Part shown: in pieces, positions 16,595-26,744 of the stretch
How positions within the stretch are numbered: position 1 is the stretch's first letter
How the letters are laid out: every line of letters starts with the position of its first letter
NCBI RefSeq assembly: GCF_024808815.1
Contig: NZ_JANUCS010000006.1
Span: 46,496 to 110,495 of the forward strand
Direction: 5' to 3'
Source: Methanosalsum natronophilum
GTDB taxonomy: Archaea; Halobacteriota; Methanosarcinia; Methanosarcinales; Methanosarcinaceae
Length of the DNA: 64,000 nt
The notes under the pieces: model-generated
The model's input: the letters and a program-made list of their open reading frames with translations, nothing else
Databases searched by the model: none
What the model was told of the DNA's origin: nothing
Program-made: the position numbers and the translations under genes

Positions 16595-17650
16595 ATGAAA
16601 ATAGCAATTATAGGTGGTTTTCTTGGTAGTGGAAAAACCACTTCGATATTGAAATTGAGTGAAATGCTTACTGAAAATGGTCAAAAGGTGGCTATATTAG
16701 TTAATGAGATTGGTCAAATTGGTGTTGATGGTGATACTATATCGAGTACTGGGCTTATGACAAAAGAACTTACAAGTGGATGTATATGTTGTTCCATATC
16801 CACAAGTCTATTAGCCACTTTGAGCGGTATTAAGAAGGATTTTAATCCAGATATTCTTTTGATCGAGCCTACAGGGATAGCATTTCCGGCTCAGATAAAG
16901 GCTAATATTCAGGATATGGACTCTGAACTGTTCACATTTGCACCAATTATTTGTCTAGTTGATGGTAAGAGGTTTATTGATGAATTTAAACAAATTCCAC
17001 GGTTTGTGATAAATCAAATAGCTGAATCTGAGATTATTGGTATAAACAAGATAGATATCACTCCAGCTGAACTATTACCAGGCGTAGTTAAAAGACTTAA
17101 GGATATTAACAGTAAAGCAAAGATAATGCAGTTCTCAGCTAAAAGAAATGATGAAAAGTTTCAGGAACTGTTTGATCATATATACCATGATAGTCAGGTG
17201 AAATTATCAAAAGAACTTTTTGAACAGGCAGCATATTCTATGAAGATGTCTGAGATATCTACTTATTCTACAGAATATTCGTTGTACATGAAGAATATTG
17301 ATATGAACACTGCTAAGTTTGTAAATGAGAGAATATTGCAAGAAATAAAAGGAAAGGTTATGAAAGATAGTTCTTTGTTCGTTGGTCACATGAAAGGTAT
17401 AATGTATTTGTCTGGAAAGATAATCAAGTCGAGTATTACTTCATTTAATGAATCACCTGATTCAAGTATATATGAGACAGAAGATAATGCTGATCGTAAA
17501 AGTGTTTTCAAGATACTCACAGCAGTTACTGGTATGGGGAACAAGGAAGTTCAAAATATAGTGGATGAAACAGTTTCTAACGTGTTTGAGTCTGAAAATA
17601 TAGGGTTTGAAAACATAATCTCAAGTCAACCTCATGAACATCACCATTGA
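16595..17650 (+). CDS. CobW-family (G3E) GTPase, second paralogue
   Basis: 351 residues with the same architecture: GGFLGSGKTT at 7-16, SGCICC with Cys 63/65/66, LIEPTG, and NKID near residue 149. The C-terminal CobW domain ends in a short His tail (PHEHHH). It is clearly paralogous to the upstream gene, with the same N-terminal spacing, and shares its promoter, operator and leader. A tandem duplication including control region is the simplest history. The two may serve different target proteins or metals. They are separate transcription units. Confidence 0.9.
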   Translation: MKIAIIGGFLGSGKTTSILKLSEMLTENGQKVAILVNEIGQIGVDGDTISSTGLMTKELTSGCICCSISTSLLATLSGIKKDFNPDILLIEPTGIAFPAQIKANIQDMDSELFTFAPIICLVDGKRFIDEFKQIPRFVINQIAESEIIGINKIDITPAELLPGVVKRLKDINSKAKIMQFSAKRNDEKFQELFDHIYHDSQVKLSKELFEQAAYSMKMSEISTYSTEYSLYMKNIDMNTAKFVNERILQEIKGKVMKDSSLFVGHMKGIMYLSGKIIKSSITSFNESPDSSIYETEDNADRKSVFKILTAVTGMGNKEVQNIVDETVSNVFESENIGFENIISSQPHEHHH

Positions 17651-18045
17651 TTTTATGATATCAGTTGGCTTGACATTTTTACTATTTTCTATATTTCAAA
17701 TCAAAAAAATTTTTTGATGGAACTAGTATATTCGAGATGCTGTTGACTTATTACCTAAGTTTGCCAGTCACAATTAATAAAAGTGTTCTTAGTTTATGTT
17801 GAAGTTTTGATTGAATAATGCAAAACCAAAAACACTTTTATCTCTTGTGACTGGAAACATAGTGATACAACCAAAAGGAATGGTTTTATTTATTTTAAGT
17901 TCTGTTAAAGCTAGACTGTTTTAATTCATTAGAATATTTATGTTAGATTTTCATTAGTAGAAATTAAAGTGCAAGTTATGTGGAAAAACTATAAATGCAT
18001 ACAATATCCATATCTTAAATTATTTACTTTAAGGAAAAATAATTT
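17651..18045. other. Intergenic region with a short inverted-repeat element
   Basis: No gene is seen. The middle is occupied by the MITE-like element at 17755-17862. The last 60 nt contain an archaeal promoter-like TATA stretch (AACTATAAATGCATAC near 17987) that probably drives the NERD-helicase gene. Confidence 0.5.
17755..17862. mobile_element. MITE-like element (short copy, 108 bp)
   Basis: The left end begins CTAAGTTTGCCAGTCACAAT and the right end, read in reverse complement, begins CTATGTTTCCAGTCACAAG. The two arms of about 35 nt also share ATAAAAGTGTT, so they are imperfect terminal inverted repeats with almost no interior. The same ends occur at 39515-39664 (one end) and 51858-52107 (both ends), which makes this a repeat family. 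Confidence 0.6.
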
Positions 18046-20280
18046 ATGGCCTTGGATGTAATACCTGCAGACCTGTCGAATCTCACACCTGGTGAAAAGC
18101 GAGTTGCAAATAAACTAAAGGACGTTTACTCTGACATTGATTATGAATCATACCTTTATGTTCAACCCAGATTAAAGAACTTAAATCCAGATTTTATCCT
18201 AATAGATGCCTATAAAGGTATATGTATAATAGAAGTCAAAGATTGGGATTTAGAATACATAAAAGATGTAGATAATGTCCATGTATGGGATTTGAATGGA
18301 AAGAGATTAGAGAATCCTGCATTAAAAGCAATTAGATATTTAAATACTGCTAAAAATGTTCTTCAGTCTGAAAAGTCCTTTTTTGATGATAAAGGTACAT
18401 TTAACCTAAGGGTTTTTACTAGGGTTGTCTTTACTAATATAAAAAGTTCTGATTTAGATGCCTTCAATCCCTGCTTTAATCAAACTCCTGCAGAATGTGT
18501 CGGCTCTGACGATCTTAGAAAATTTTCTCTTAATAAATTATTCTTGGAAGGCTCATGTTTTTTAGATGAAGGCCTTATGTCGAAAGTTAGAGCTTTGTTC
18601 TTTCCAGAAATAAAAGTAAAGCCTGTACAAACCAATCTGTGGAAATTTAACAGAAAGAAATGTCTTTTAAGTTCTTTTATAGCCACCCTTGATAGTGAGC
18701 AAGAAAAATTCGCCAGGCAAATACCATATGGTCACTTTATGGTAACAGGAGTACCTGGGAGTGGTAAAACAGTGATTCTTTTGTCAAGAGCAATCCATCT
18801 TGTTAAAGAGAAGCCAAATTGGAATATTCGAGTGCTTACATATAATCGCACCTTAGCTCACCAACTCCAACAAAGACTTGAGGATTTGCAAGATGATCTT
18901 GAGCTAATGGGCGTTAATTACCAAAACATAAAAACCTCCACATTTCATTCTCTTGCGAGTGAAGTATCAACTAAACCTGCTCCAACCATTAAAAACAGTG
19001 AATACTGGAACAATATCCTACCATACAATGCTATTGAAGAAGCCGTACCAACCTATGATGCGGTTCTGATAGATGAGTACCAAGATTTCAAAAACCACTG
19101 GATAAAACTTTGTTTATTGCTATGTAAAAAACATGAATATAATGGTAAACTAATTGAAAATCTATTCCTTGCAGGAGATAGATTGCAAAGTATCTATAAC
19201 AAGAAAGAACATAGCTGGAAAAGTCTAGGTGTCAATATTGTTGGCAGATCGAAGCTACTCAAAACATCTTACCGCTCTGGCAGCAATCATGTAAATCTTG
19301 CTTTAGATTATCTAATGAAAGACGAGAAACTCAGGAAAGAGGTTACACAATTCTATGAAGGACGAAATAATATCGTTTGTAACTGTGAAATTGACAACAA
19401 TATTGATTTCATAAAAGGAAACATAGATGTTGTGAACAAGTACCTTAAATCTCTTTTTTCAGATAAAGAATACAATCCTGAAGATGTTCTTATCCTGGTT
19501 CCCACTGCTAAGGGTAAGAATGGAACCGAAGACATATATAAGAATCTGGATGAACAATTGAAAGTTATAAGCAAAGCAACTAAGGATAGAAGCGGCGATA
19601 AAATGGATGTAATCACCTATCATTCTTCAAAGGGATTAGAATGTAAGGTTTGTGTTTTAATGAATGTAGATGCCATAAATGACAAAAAACTTCTATATGT
19701 TGGTATGACTAGAGCATCTGAAAAACTATGTATCCATTCATTTTCAAAAGATGGCGGGCCCACTTTTAATCAATTGTTATCATGTTATTCTGATATGACT
19801 AGTCCTGGTGAAGACGTTAAGAGTTTTAATTATGATGTTGAGAGTTCAGCTAATAATAAAATCTCTTTCAACACGAAAGAAATCAAAAAAAGCTCACCAA
19901 GAGCATATATGAAATGGGACGAAACCGAAGAAACTAAACTTATAAATTTATTTAATTCAGGAAAAAGTATAGAAGAAATTGGGTACATTCTTGGAAGAAA
20001 TAAAGGTGGAGTTAAAATTAGGCTTAAAAAATTAGGCATATTTGAAGAACAAGATCAAAACTCACTGGATGTTGTAAATAATTTTACTAGAGAACCCAAA
20101 ATAAATGCATCTCATGGTGAAGATAATTCATATCAAAATAAAATATTAGAAAGCCCAAGTTATGATGTTTACAATAGCAATAAAGATTCTATTCCTACCA
20201 ATCTACAAAACAAATCTAAAAAAGGTAATACTTTTAAGGATAAGATTAAAAAATACACCTCTTTTTTGTACAAAAAATAA
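18046..20280 (+). CDS. NERD nuclease-SF1 helicase-HTH fusion protein
   Basis: 744 residues. The N-terminal NERD domain has a nuclease-like active site (NPDFILID at about 47-54, then IIEVKDW with E63 and K65). A UvrD-like superfamily-1 helicase follows: Walker A GVPGSGKT near 236, Walker B LIDEYQDF near 340, and late motifs ITYHSSKGLE and LLYVGMTRASEKL. Near residue 622 comes a Myb/SANT-like helix-turn-helix (KWDETEETKLINLFNSG, IGYILGRNKGGVK), then a polar, disordered tail. Such NERD-helicases cut and unwind DNA and are frequent in defence islands. Position before a second helicase-nuclease and the cas operon supports a defence or repair role; that is inference. Confidence 0.8.
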   Translation: MALDVIPADLSNLTPGEKRVANKLKDVYSDIDYESYLYVQPRLKNLNPDFILIDAYKGICIIEVKDWDLEYIKDVDNVHVWDLNGKRLENPALKAIRYLNTAKNVLQSEKSFFDDKGTFNLRVFTRVVFTNIKSSDLDAFNPCFNQTPAECVGSDDLRKFSLNKLFLEGSCFLDEGLMSKVRALFFPEIKVKPVQTNLWKFNRKKCLLSSFIATLDSEQEKFARQIPYGHFMVTGVPGSGKTVILLSRAIHLVKEKPNWNIRVLTYNRTLAHQLQQRLEDLQDDLELMGVNYQNIKTSTFHSLASEVSTKPAPTIKNSEYWNNILPYNAIEEAVPTYDAVLIDEYQDFKNHWIKLCLLLCKKHEYNGKLIENLFLAGDRLQSIYNKKEHSWKSLGVNIVGRSKLLKTSYRSGSNHVNLALDYLMKDEKLRKEVTQFYEGRNNIVCNCEIDNNIDFIKGNIDVVNKYLKSLFSDKEYNPEDVLILVPTAKGKNGTEDIYKNLDEQLKVISKATKDRSGDKMDVITYHSSKGLECKVCVLMNVDAINDKKLLYVGMTRASEKLCIHSFSKDGGPTFNQLLSCYSDMTSPGEDVKSFNYDVESSANNKISFNTKEIKKSSPRAYMKWDETEETKLINLFNSGKSIEEIGYILGRNKGGVKIRLKKLGIFEEQDQNSLDVVNNFTREPKINASHGEDNSYQNKILESPSYDVYNSNKDSIPTNLQNKSKKGNTFKDKIKKYTSFLYKK

Positions 20281-20565
20281 AAATTGGTTTAGATAAATAT
20301 AAAAGCACAAAGACTATCTTAGCAAATTTAAGTTCTTCAACTTAACTATATTTTTGTCAAACAACTAACCCCTTTTGAAAAACGTTCTTCTAATTTTTCT
20401 GTAATCAGCTCAAGTTATTTTTAATGGCTATAAAAGATAAAAACAACTCCATAAAGAAAATGTAAATATATGAATAGTAATTTTATATAGTTACATTGTT
20501 AGCACTTAATCATATTGTCCAAAAAAAACTTATGAGTTTGAAACTAAATCATCTGATTAACTGGA

Positions 20566-23500
20566 GTGGAAAAATTGGAACGTGGAGAAATCAACGATTA
20601 TCAGCGAAAAGCAGCATCATATATATCTGGACCGTTATTGATTCTAGCTGGTCCAGGGTCCGGGAAAACACTTACAATAACTGAAAAGGTCGTAACACTG
20701 ATAGATAATGGGTTTGCACCTGAAAAGATACTTGCACTAACATTCTCAGAGAAAGCAGCTGGGGAAATGCAGGATAGGATTGAACAAAAAATAGGATCAG
20801 ATTCTGGAATGACAGTTTCCACATTTCATTCATTCTGCAATGATATTATCAGAGAGTTTGCTCTTGATACAGGGATCGATCACGGAACGCGTCTGATATC
20901 AAAAGAACATTCACATGTATGGGGGATGAAGAACATTGATACTTTTGGTTTTGAACATATTACAATACCCACATCCCCAGTTGATCTCATTACAAGTTTG
21001 CTAGAAGGCGTTTCACAACTACATGATCACCTTATATCCCCAGAAGAACTTAGAGTCTATGTAAATAACAAATTAGCTGCTGAAAATGAACTGGGTGTTG
21101 ATGAAATTGATCGGTTACATAAACTTAGTGACCTCGCAAAGTTCTATGGACATTATCAAGAATATAAATGGAAAAATAATTTTATTGACTATGATGATAT
21201 GGCCACACTCACGTGCAAATTGCTTGAGAATAATAAAATTGCTAAAAAAAGTATCCAGGGAAAATATGATTATATAATGGTTGACGAATTCCAGGATACC
21301 AATTATGCTCAGTTATATCTTGTGAACTTATTGTCAGAAGAAGGTCATTTGACCTGTGTAGCAGATGATGACCAGTGTATCTATAGGTTCAGAGGTGCCT
21401 ATCTTTCTAATATAGGTCAATTTGAAGACATTTATCCAACCCTTGAAAAGATCAGTTTAACTTTTAATTACAGGTCAACAGAGCAGATAGTAAAAGTTTC
21501 CCAGGACCTGATAACTGCTAATCCTGATAGACATGAGAAAGAGATTGTTTCATATAATGGAGAAGGTGAACCTGTAAAGGTAGTTAGATCACCAGATGAT
21601 GTAAGTGAAGCAGAATGGGTTGCTAGCGAGGTTAGAAGGCTTATAAATGAAACTGATATTGAACCGATGGATATCTACATTCTCACACGTAAAAGGGCGG
21701 ATGGTAAAAAGTACAGTGATGCCCTAAAAAGACAAATGATCCCTGTAGAATATGTTGGTAATTTGAAAATAACAAATTTACCTGTTGTACAGGAAGCACT
21801 TTCCTATATACGCTTTGTTTCAGACCCGTTCAATAATGGTATTGCTTTTGCAAAGATACTTTCCAGGGAAGGCGTGAGTGAGCATACATTGCAGCAAATC
21901 AATATAATGGCGAAAAAGCTCCAAAAAAAGGATAATATGCATGGTGATGGCATTTATTCTGTATTGCTCTATCATTTAGACAAACTGGGTCTTGATCAAG
22001 AGGAACTTGTACGGTCCATAATGGATAGACTCCATGAACTAATTGAGTATAAGAAGAACCACCTCCCCTCGGATACCTTGAAATATTTACTTATGGAAGT
22101 CACAGACCTTTATCGGTTACAAGTTCAGGAGAATACTAAAAGTTCACGCAGGAATATTGAGGTTTTGAACTCGTTGGTAAAGATGGTAGAGGACCTCGAG
22201 TTAATTGAGGGGAACAATGAACTCTATGATGTGATGGAACATCTTAATCTTGTATCTGATATGTCGATAGATGAAGGTGAACCAAGTGATGACAATAGTG
22301 TCAAGGTAATGACGATCCACCAGTCAAAAGGAAAAGAGGCGAAGGTAGTCTTTGTCTGCGATATGGCAAACAGGCATCTCCCCTTACAGTACAAGAACAA
22401 ACAATTCACAGTACCATTTGAGCTAGCAAAGGGTGTTCAAAGGGACGTGGAAGAAAAAGTTTTACATCTTGAAGAGGAGAGGAGACTCGCATACGTAGCA
22501 ATGACTCGTGCACAGGAACAACTTTATCTTGTTTTCCCGGAAAGGTATACTGGTAATGTTAGAGGAGTGAAACCAAGCCAGTTCTTGGAGGATATCGATT
22601 ATACCAGAAACCCACTTATAGAGTTGATAGAAGCCGAGCCAGTTGTAGAAGAACTTGGACTTGAAACAAATTCACCTTTAAAGAGAAAAATGGTGGAACA
22701 AGAGGATCTTGTTAATATGTATACAAAACAGGGTCAGTTCAGGCACGCTCTTGATTCATTGGTACTCTTAGCTCAATTAAAGGAGCTGGAGAATGGCGGA
22801 AATCCTGAAAGTATAGAACTTGCAGACATTTTGACAATAGATATCAAGACATCAGAAGAATTACAGGACCTGACTGATAATAAAGTACCACCACTTGTAG
22901 ATCCTGGAATGCGATTCTCTGCATCAAAGATCAAGACATATGAGGAATGTCCGCTAAAGTTCAAGTTCCAGTCGATATTACATATCCCAACTCCACAAAA
23001 GGCATACTTCAGGGTTGGCACAGATGTTCATGCTGTCCTTGAAGAAATGGCAAAACTAAGGATACGCGGTGAAAAGATCGATATGGGTCTTGCAAAGGAT
23101 ATGTTGGATAGGTCATGGGAATCCTGTGATTTCACCTCCGAGACACAGGAACAACAGGAATATAACAAAATGCAGAAAATGCTTGAGTTCTGGTTCGAAT
23201 TCGAGAAAGATAACACCAACGAAACAGTAGAAGTTGAAGAATGGTTCGAACTTGATATTGATGGTGCTCATTTTGGTGGACTGATAGACCGTATTGACCG
23301 GACACCAGATGGTGAGTATATTGTTATAGATTACAAGACAGGGAAGAGCACAACTAGTAAGAAGAAGTTAAATGAGGATGTTCAGATGGCATTGTACTGT
23401 CTTGCAGTTAAGGAGAAGTATGGCAAATTACCCATCCAGGCAGGTCACATGTATGTTCATCCAGATAATGCTGAACTGAGATTGGTTGATGTTAGTGAGG

Positions 23501-23631
23501 AGAATGTGGCGAAAGTGCTTGATAGGGTAAGAGAAATTGTATCCAGAATATTGGCCGAGGACTTTGAGGTAACAGGGAATCCTAATTGTCGATTCTGTGA
23601 CTATAAAGGAATATGTAGTTTTGGGGAGTGA
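20566..23631 (+). CDS. UvrD/AddB-like helicase with C-terminal Fe-S PD-(D/E)XK nuclease
   Basis: About 1020 residues. The N-terminal UvrD/PcrA motor has Walker A AGPGSGKT near residue 31, VDEFQDTN Walker B, DDDQCIYRFRGA, and TIHQSKGKEAK and AYVAMTRAQEQL late motifs. The C-terminal 250 residues form an AddB/Cas4-like nuclease with FDY-type core YIVIDYKTGKS near 920. Four cysteines for an iron-sulfur cluster are present: one in YEECPLKF near 795, three in NPNCRFCDYKGIC near 1006-1015. Such proteins resect or unwind DNA ends. The start is GTG at 20566 or TTG at 20575, the latter better placed after GGAGTG. All catalytic residues appear intact. Confidence 0.87.
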   Translation: MEKLERGEINDYQRKAASYISGPLLILAGPGSGKTLTITEKVVTLIDNGFAPEKILALTFSEKAAGEMQDRIEQKIGSDSGMTVSTFHSFCNDIIREFALDTGIDHGTRLISKEHSHVWGMKNIDTFGFEHITIPTSPVDLITSLLEGVSQLHDHLISPEELRVYVNNKLAAENELGVDEIDRLHKLSDLAKFYGHYQEYKWKNNFIDYDDMATLTCKLLENNKIAKKSIQGKYDYIMVDEFQDTNYAQLYLVNLLSEEGHLTCVADDDQCIYRFRGAYLSNIGQFEDIYPTLEKISLTFNYRSTEQIVKVSQDLITANPDRHEKEIVSYNGEGEPVKVVRSPDDVSEAEWVASEVRRLINETDIEPMDIYILTRKRADGKKYSDALKRQMIPVEYVGNLKITNLPVVQEALSYIRFVSDPFNNGIAFAKILSREGVSEHTLQQINIMAKKLQKKDNMHGDGIYSVLLYHLDKLGLDQEELVRSIMDRLHELIEYKKNHLPSDTLKYLLMEVTDLYRLQVQENTKSSRRNIEVLNSLVKMVEDLELIEGNNELYDVMEHLNLVSDMSIDEGEPSDDNSVKVMTIHQSKGKEAKVVFVCDMANRHLPLQYKNKQFTVPFELAKGVQRDVEEKVLHLEEERRLAYVAMTRAQEQLYLVFPERYTGNVRGVKPSQFLEDIDYTRNPLIELIEAEPVVEELGLETNSPLKRKMVEQEDLVNMYTKQGQFRHALDSLVLLAQLKELENGGNPESIELADILTIDIKTSEELQDLTDNKVPPLVDPGMRFSASKIKTYEECPLKFKFQSILHIPTPQKAYFRVGTDVHAVLEEMAKLRIRGEKIDMGLAKDMLDRSWESCDFTSETQEQQEYNKMQKMLEFWFEFEKDNTNETVEVEEWFELDIDGAHFGGLIDRIDRTPDGEYIVIDYKTGKSTTSKKKLNEDVQMALYCLAVKEKYGKLPIQAGHMYVHPDNAELRLVDVSEENVAKVLDRVREIVSRILAEDFEVTGNPNCRFCDYKGICSFGE

Positions 23632-23858
23632 ATCACTTTAGTAGAAGAATACTAAGAAGGAGCACATTTAGGTAAATATTTGTGATACCAACATTTTAGG
23701 TGTCATGTTATGTTATATCAGGGTATTTTGTTCACCCATGAATAATTCTGTTATGAAAACAGTGCAATATTTGGTCTGAATAATCGGAGATGAAAAATAA
23801 ATTTGGAAAGTATTATATATGCCATTGATATTAAATGTTTAGTTAGTGGGTGTAAATT

Positions 23859-25739
23859 GTGATAACAACCTTAAAAGCAATCGGTGAATATTCTCTACAA
23901 AGATCAAATATAGACTTGGAAAAGCCAATAAATGTACTTGTGGAGAATCCCAATGATAATGGATATTACAAAAACGTCTTTGTTATTTTAATTAAACATG
24001 ATGTAAATTCTTATATTTTTCAAGAAGTGGAACACCAAGAGTTCTCAAAAGAACGTTTAGATAAATATCTGTACAAAAAAGGATCATCTAAAGGACCTGA
24101 CCTAACTCCAACTGCAAAGTTGACAGAGGCTCATAAAACCCTAACCAATAAGATAATTGGCTGGTTTAATGGTGTACTAACTAAATCGAATAGTTCTTTG
24201 GATGAAGATGAATATTCTCTTCTTAGTTCCATTAAAGATGTTTTAGCGAACAACTTTGAGTTGATAATAGAACAGTTAAAAGAACTCATAAGTGGCCTAG
24301 ATGGAAATGAAAGCGCGATTGTTACAATTGCTATAAATGAAGATGATCAGATAAAATATGTTGGCGACATTGATGTTTTCAAGAAACTTCTAGTAAGTAA
24401 AAGTACTTCCGACCTTTATGATAAATATGGCGTTATTTCAAAACAAGAAAATAAAACGTGTTCAGTTTGCTACCAAATAGCGGATGAGGTATTTGGCTTT
24501 TCTACACCATATAAATTTTATACTGTAGACAAACCTGGTTTTGTGGCGAGTGGGTTCGATCAAAGTAACGCATGGCAAAATAATCCTGTGTGTCTCAATT
24601 GCTCTTTAAAAGTAATTGCTGGTAAGGAATACATAGAAAAATATCTAAAGTTTAATGTATACAGGCTTGATTATTTCATTATACCCAATATCTTGGTAAA
24701 AGAAGGCATTGAAGATATCTATTCAGTTTTTGAGGACTATAGTACAATAGATGTTTCCTTGAATAAAGAGTACGGTAATTTCCTAAAGACAAGAGAAGAC
24801 GATCTTCTTTATTACCTCAGTGATCTAGAAAATCATCTTAACATCGATCTCATGTTCTTTGCGAAAAGTAATGCACAGTTCTCTATAATCTTACACATAA
24901 AAGATATACTACCATCTAGACTGAAACATTTATTCATTTTAAAAGATGAAATTGACCGTAAAATCATTTTTAAAGAGAATATATCTCAAAACGAGATCCA
25001 TCCAATTGAGTTTTCACTTAATAACGTCTATACTTTTTTCCCGAGTTCTCGTGAACACCCTGACAACACCAAATATTTTTTGGAAATAATGCATTCGATA
25101 TTTACTGGTAGACCTATAGATTACAAGTTTTTGCTAAAGAACATATTGTATCATATACGATATAAACATAAAAATGAACAATCTAACAGGTGGCATACAC
25201 TTGCGGGTCTTCAACTTCTTGATTATGTATATAGGCTAGGTATTTTGAACGGATATAAAGGAAATGATAACATGGACCAGCAGGATATATCAAAGCTACT
25301 TGAAGATGCAGATGTAGATAGTACTGACAGCTACGAAAAAAGGTCGAATAAAATATTTAATGAATTCGATGACTTTTTTAATATGGATGCAAAGAAGGCT
25401 ATTTTTCTTGAAGGTGTGCTTGCCCAGTATCTATTGAACATACAATGGCAAAAACGTAAAAGCACACCTTTCAAGAATAAATTACGAGGTCTAAACCTTG
25501 ATGAGAGGTATGTTAAAAGATTGCTACCTGAGATACAAAACAAGTTAGACCAATACGATGCAAATTACTATTCAGGTCTTGAAACATTGATATCTAAATA
25601 TATGATACAGTCTGGAAATGGCTGGAAGCTTTCAAATGATGAAATCAGTTTTTATTTCGTTTTAGGAATGAACCTAGCAAGTTACGTAAAACCACAAACA
25701 TCAAGCCAATCAGATGATCAAGGAGAGATAGATTTATGA
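23859..25739 (+). CDS. cas8b: Type I-B Cascade large subunit Cas8b (Csh1 family)
   Basis: 626 residues, with an internal zinc-finger made of CSVC near residue 201 and CLNC near 246, as in Csh1/TM1802-type Cas8b. Cas8b recognises the PAM and supports crRNA-guided DNA binding. It is identified jointly by the zinc finger, size and its place directly before cas7 and cas5. Start GTG with GGGTG 7 nt upstream. Its stop overlaps the cas7 start. Confidence 0.85.
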   Translation: MITTLKAIGEYSLQRSNIDLEKPINVLVENPNDNGYYKNVFVILIKHDVNSYIFQEVEHQEFSKERLDKYLYKKGSSKGPDLTPTAKLTEAHKTLTNKIIGWFNGVLTKSNSSLDEDEYSLLSSIKDVLANNFELIIEQLKELISGLDGNESAIVTIAINEDDQIKYVGDIDVFKKLLVSKSTSDLYDKYGVISKQENKTCSVCYQIADEVFGFSTPYKFYTVDKPGFVASGFDQSNAWQNNPVCLNCSLKVIAGKEYIEKYLKFNVYRLDYFIIPNILVKEGIEDIYSVFEDYSTIDVSLNKEYGNFLKTREDDLLYYLSDLENHLNIDLMFFAKSNAQFSIILHIKDILPSRLKHLFILKDEIDRKIIFKENISQNEIHPIEFSLNNVYTFFPSSREHPDNTKYFLEIMHSIFTGRPIDYKFLLKNILYHIRYKHKNEQSNRWHTLAGLQLLDYVYRLGILNGYKGNDNMDQQDISKLLEDADVDSTDSYEKRSNKIFNEFDDFFNMDAKKAIFLEGVLAQYLLNIQWQKRKSTPFKNKLRGLNLDERYVKRLLPEIQNKLDQYDANYYSGLETLISKYMIQSGNGWKLSNDEISFYFVLGMNLASYVKPQTSSQSDDQGEIDL

Positions 25740-26728
25740 ACGAAATTGTAACTAACAGATCAGAAATAGTGTTTTTGTATGATATTAAAGATGGAAATCC
25801 AAACGGAGATCCTTTAGATGATAATAAACCGAGGATAGATGAAGAAACAGGTATCAATCTAGTGACAGACGTTAGACTCAAACGTACTATTCGTGATTAT
25901 CTCTATAAATACAAGAAAGAAGAAATATTTATTCGTGAGATCGAAGATGATAAAGGGCATATCCAAGATGCTAAAGCGCGTGCAAGAGACTTTCTTACTA
26001 TAGAAGAACCCGTTAACACCCTTCAAGAAGGAAAGAATAACATCAATGAGAACCTTTTAAAAGAATGTATCGATGCTAGGCTTTTTGGTGTTACTATTCC
26101 ACTCGAACTGAAAATTAAAGATAAAAAAACTACCAAATCGCAAAAATCATCTATTATCCATACAGGACCGGTTCAGTTTAAGATCGGTAAGTCCATGCAT
26201 CGAGTATTCATAAAGCATTTTAGAGGTACCGGTGCATTTGCATCTAAAACCGAAACAAGTCAGAAAACCTTTAGAGAAGAAGATTTTTTACCATATTCTC
26301 TTATTAACTTCTATGGTATTATTAATGAAAATGCAGCAAAAGGTACTTTACTTACCGAAAATGACATAAAATTATTACTTGATGGTATATGGAATGGTAC
26401 TTCCAACTTGATATCAAGGACCAAGTTTGGACAGGTGCCACGCTTGTTGCTCAAGGTCAACTATAGTGTAAATAGTTATCACATTGGAGATATAAATGGA
26501 CTTTTAAAGCTGGTTTCAGATACAATTGATGAAGAAATAAGAGATATATCTCAGGTTAAATTAGAACTTGCACCTTTACTGAGAAAGCTAAGTATCAACA
26601 AAGATAAAGTAGCTAATATAGAATACTTAGCTGATGACAATCTCAGTTTCGTGGTTGATAATGATCCTGTAAACCTTAAAGATTCTCTTGAAGATATTGG
26701 AATACAGACTAAGATAATTACATTATGA
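25736..26728 (+). CDS. cas7: Type I-B Cascade backbone protein Cas7 (Csh2 family)
   Basis: 330 residues with the family opening SEIVFLYDIKDGNPNGDPL and the early VTDVRLKRTIRDYL motif. A central HTGPVQFKIGKSMHRV segment and LLLKV late strand complete the RRM-like RAMP fold. Multiple copies coat the crRNA. Overlaps the end of cas8b by 4 nt. Confidence 0.95.
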   Translation: MNEIVTNRSEIVFLYDIKDGNPNGDPLDDNKPRIDEETGINLVTDVRLKRTIRDYLYKYKKEEIFIREIEDDKGHIQDAKARARDFLTIEEPVNTLQEGKNNINENLLKECIDARLFGVTIPLELKIKDKKTTKSQKSSIIHTGPVQFKIGKSMHRVFIKHFRGTGAFASKTETSQKTFREEDFLPYSLINFYGIINENAAKGTLLTENDIKLLLDGIWNGTSNLISRTKFGQVPRLLLKVNYSVNSYHIGDINGLLKLVSDTIDEEIRDISQVKLELAPLLRKLSINKDKVANIEYLADDNLSFVVDNDPVNLKDSLEDIGIQTKIITL

Positions 26729-26744
26729 AGGTCGGTGTGATACT

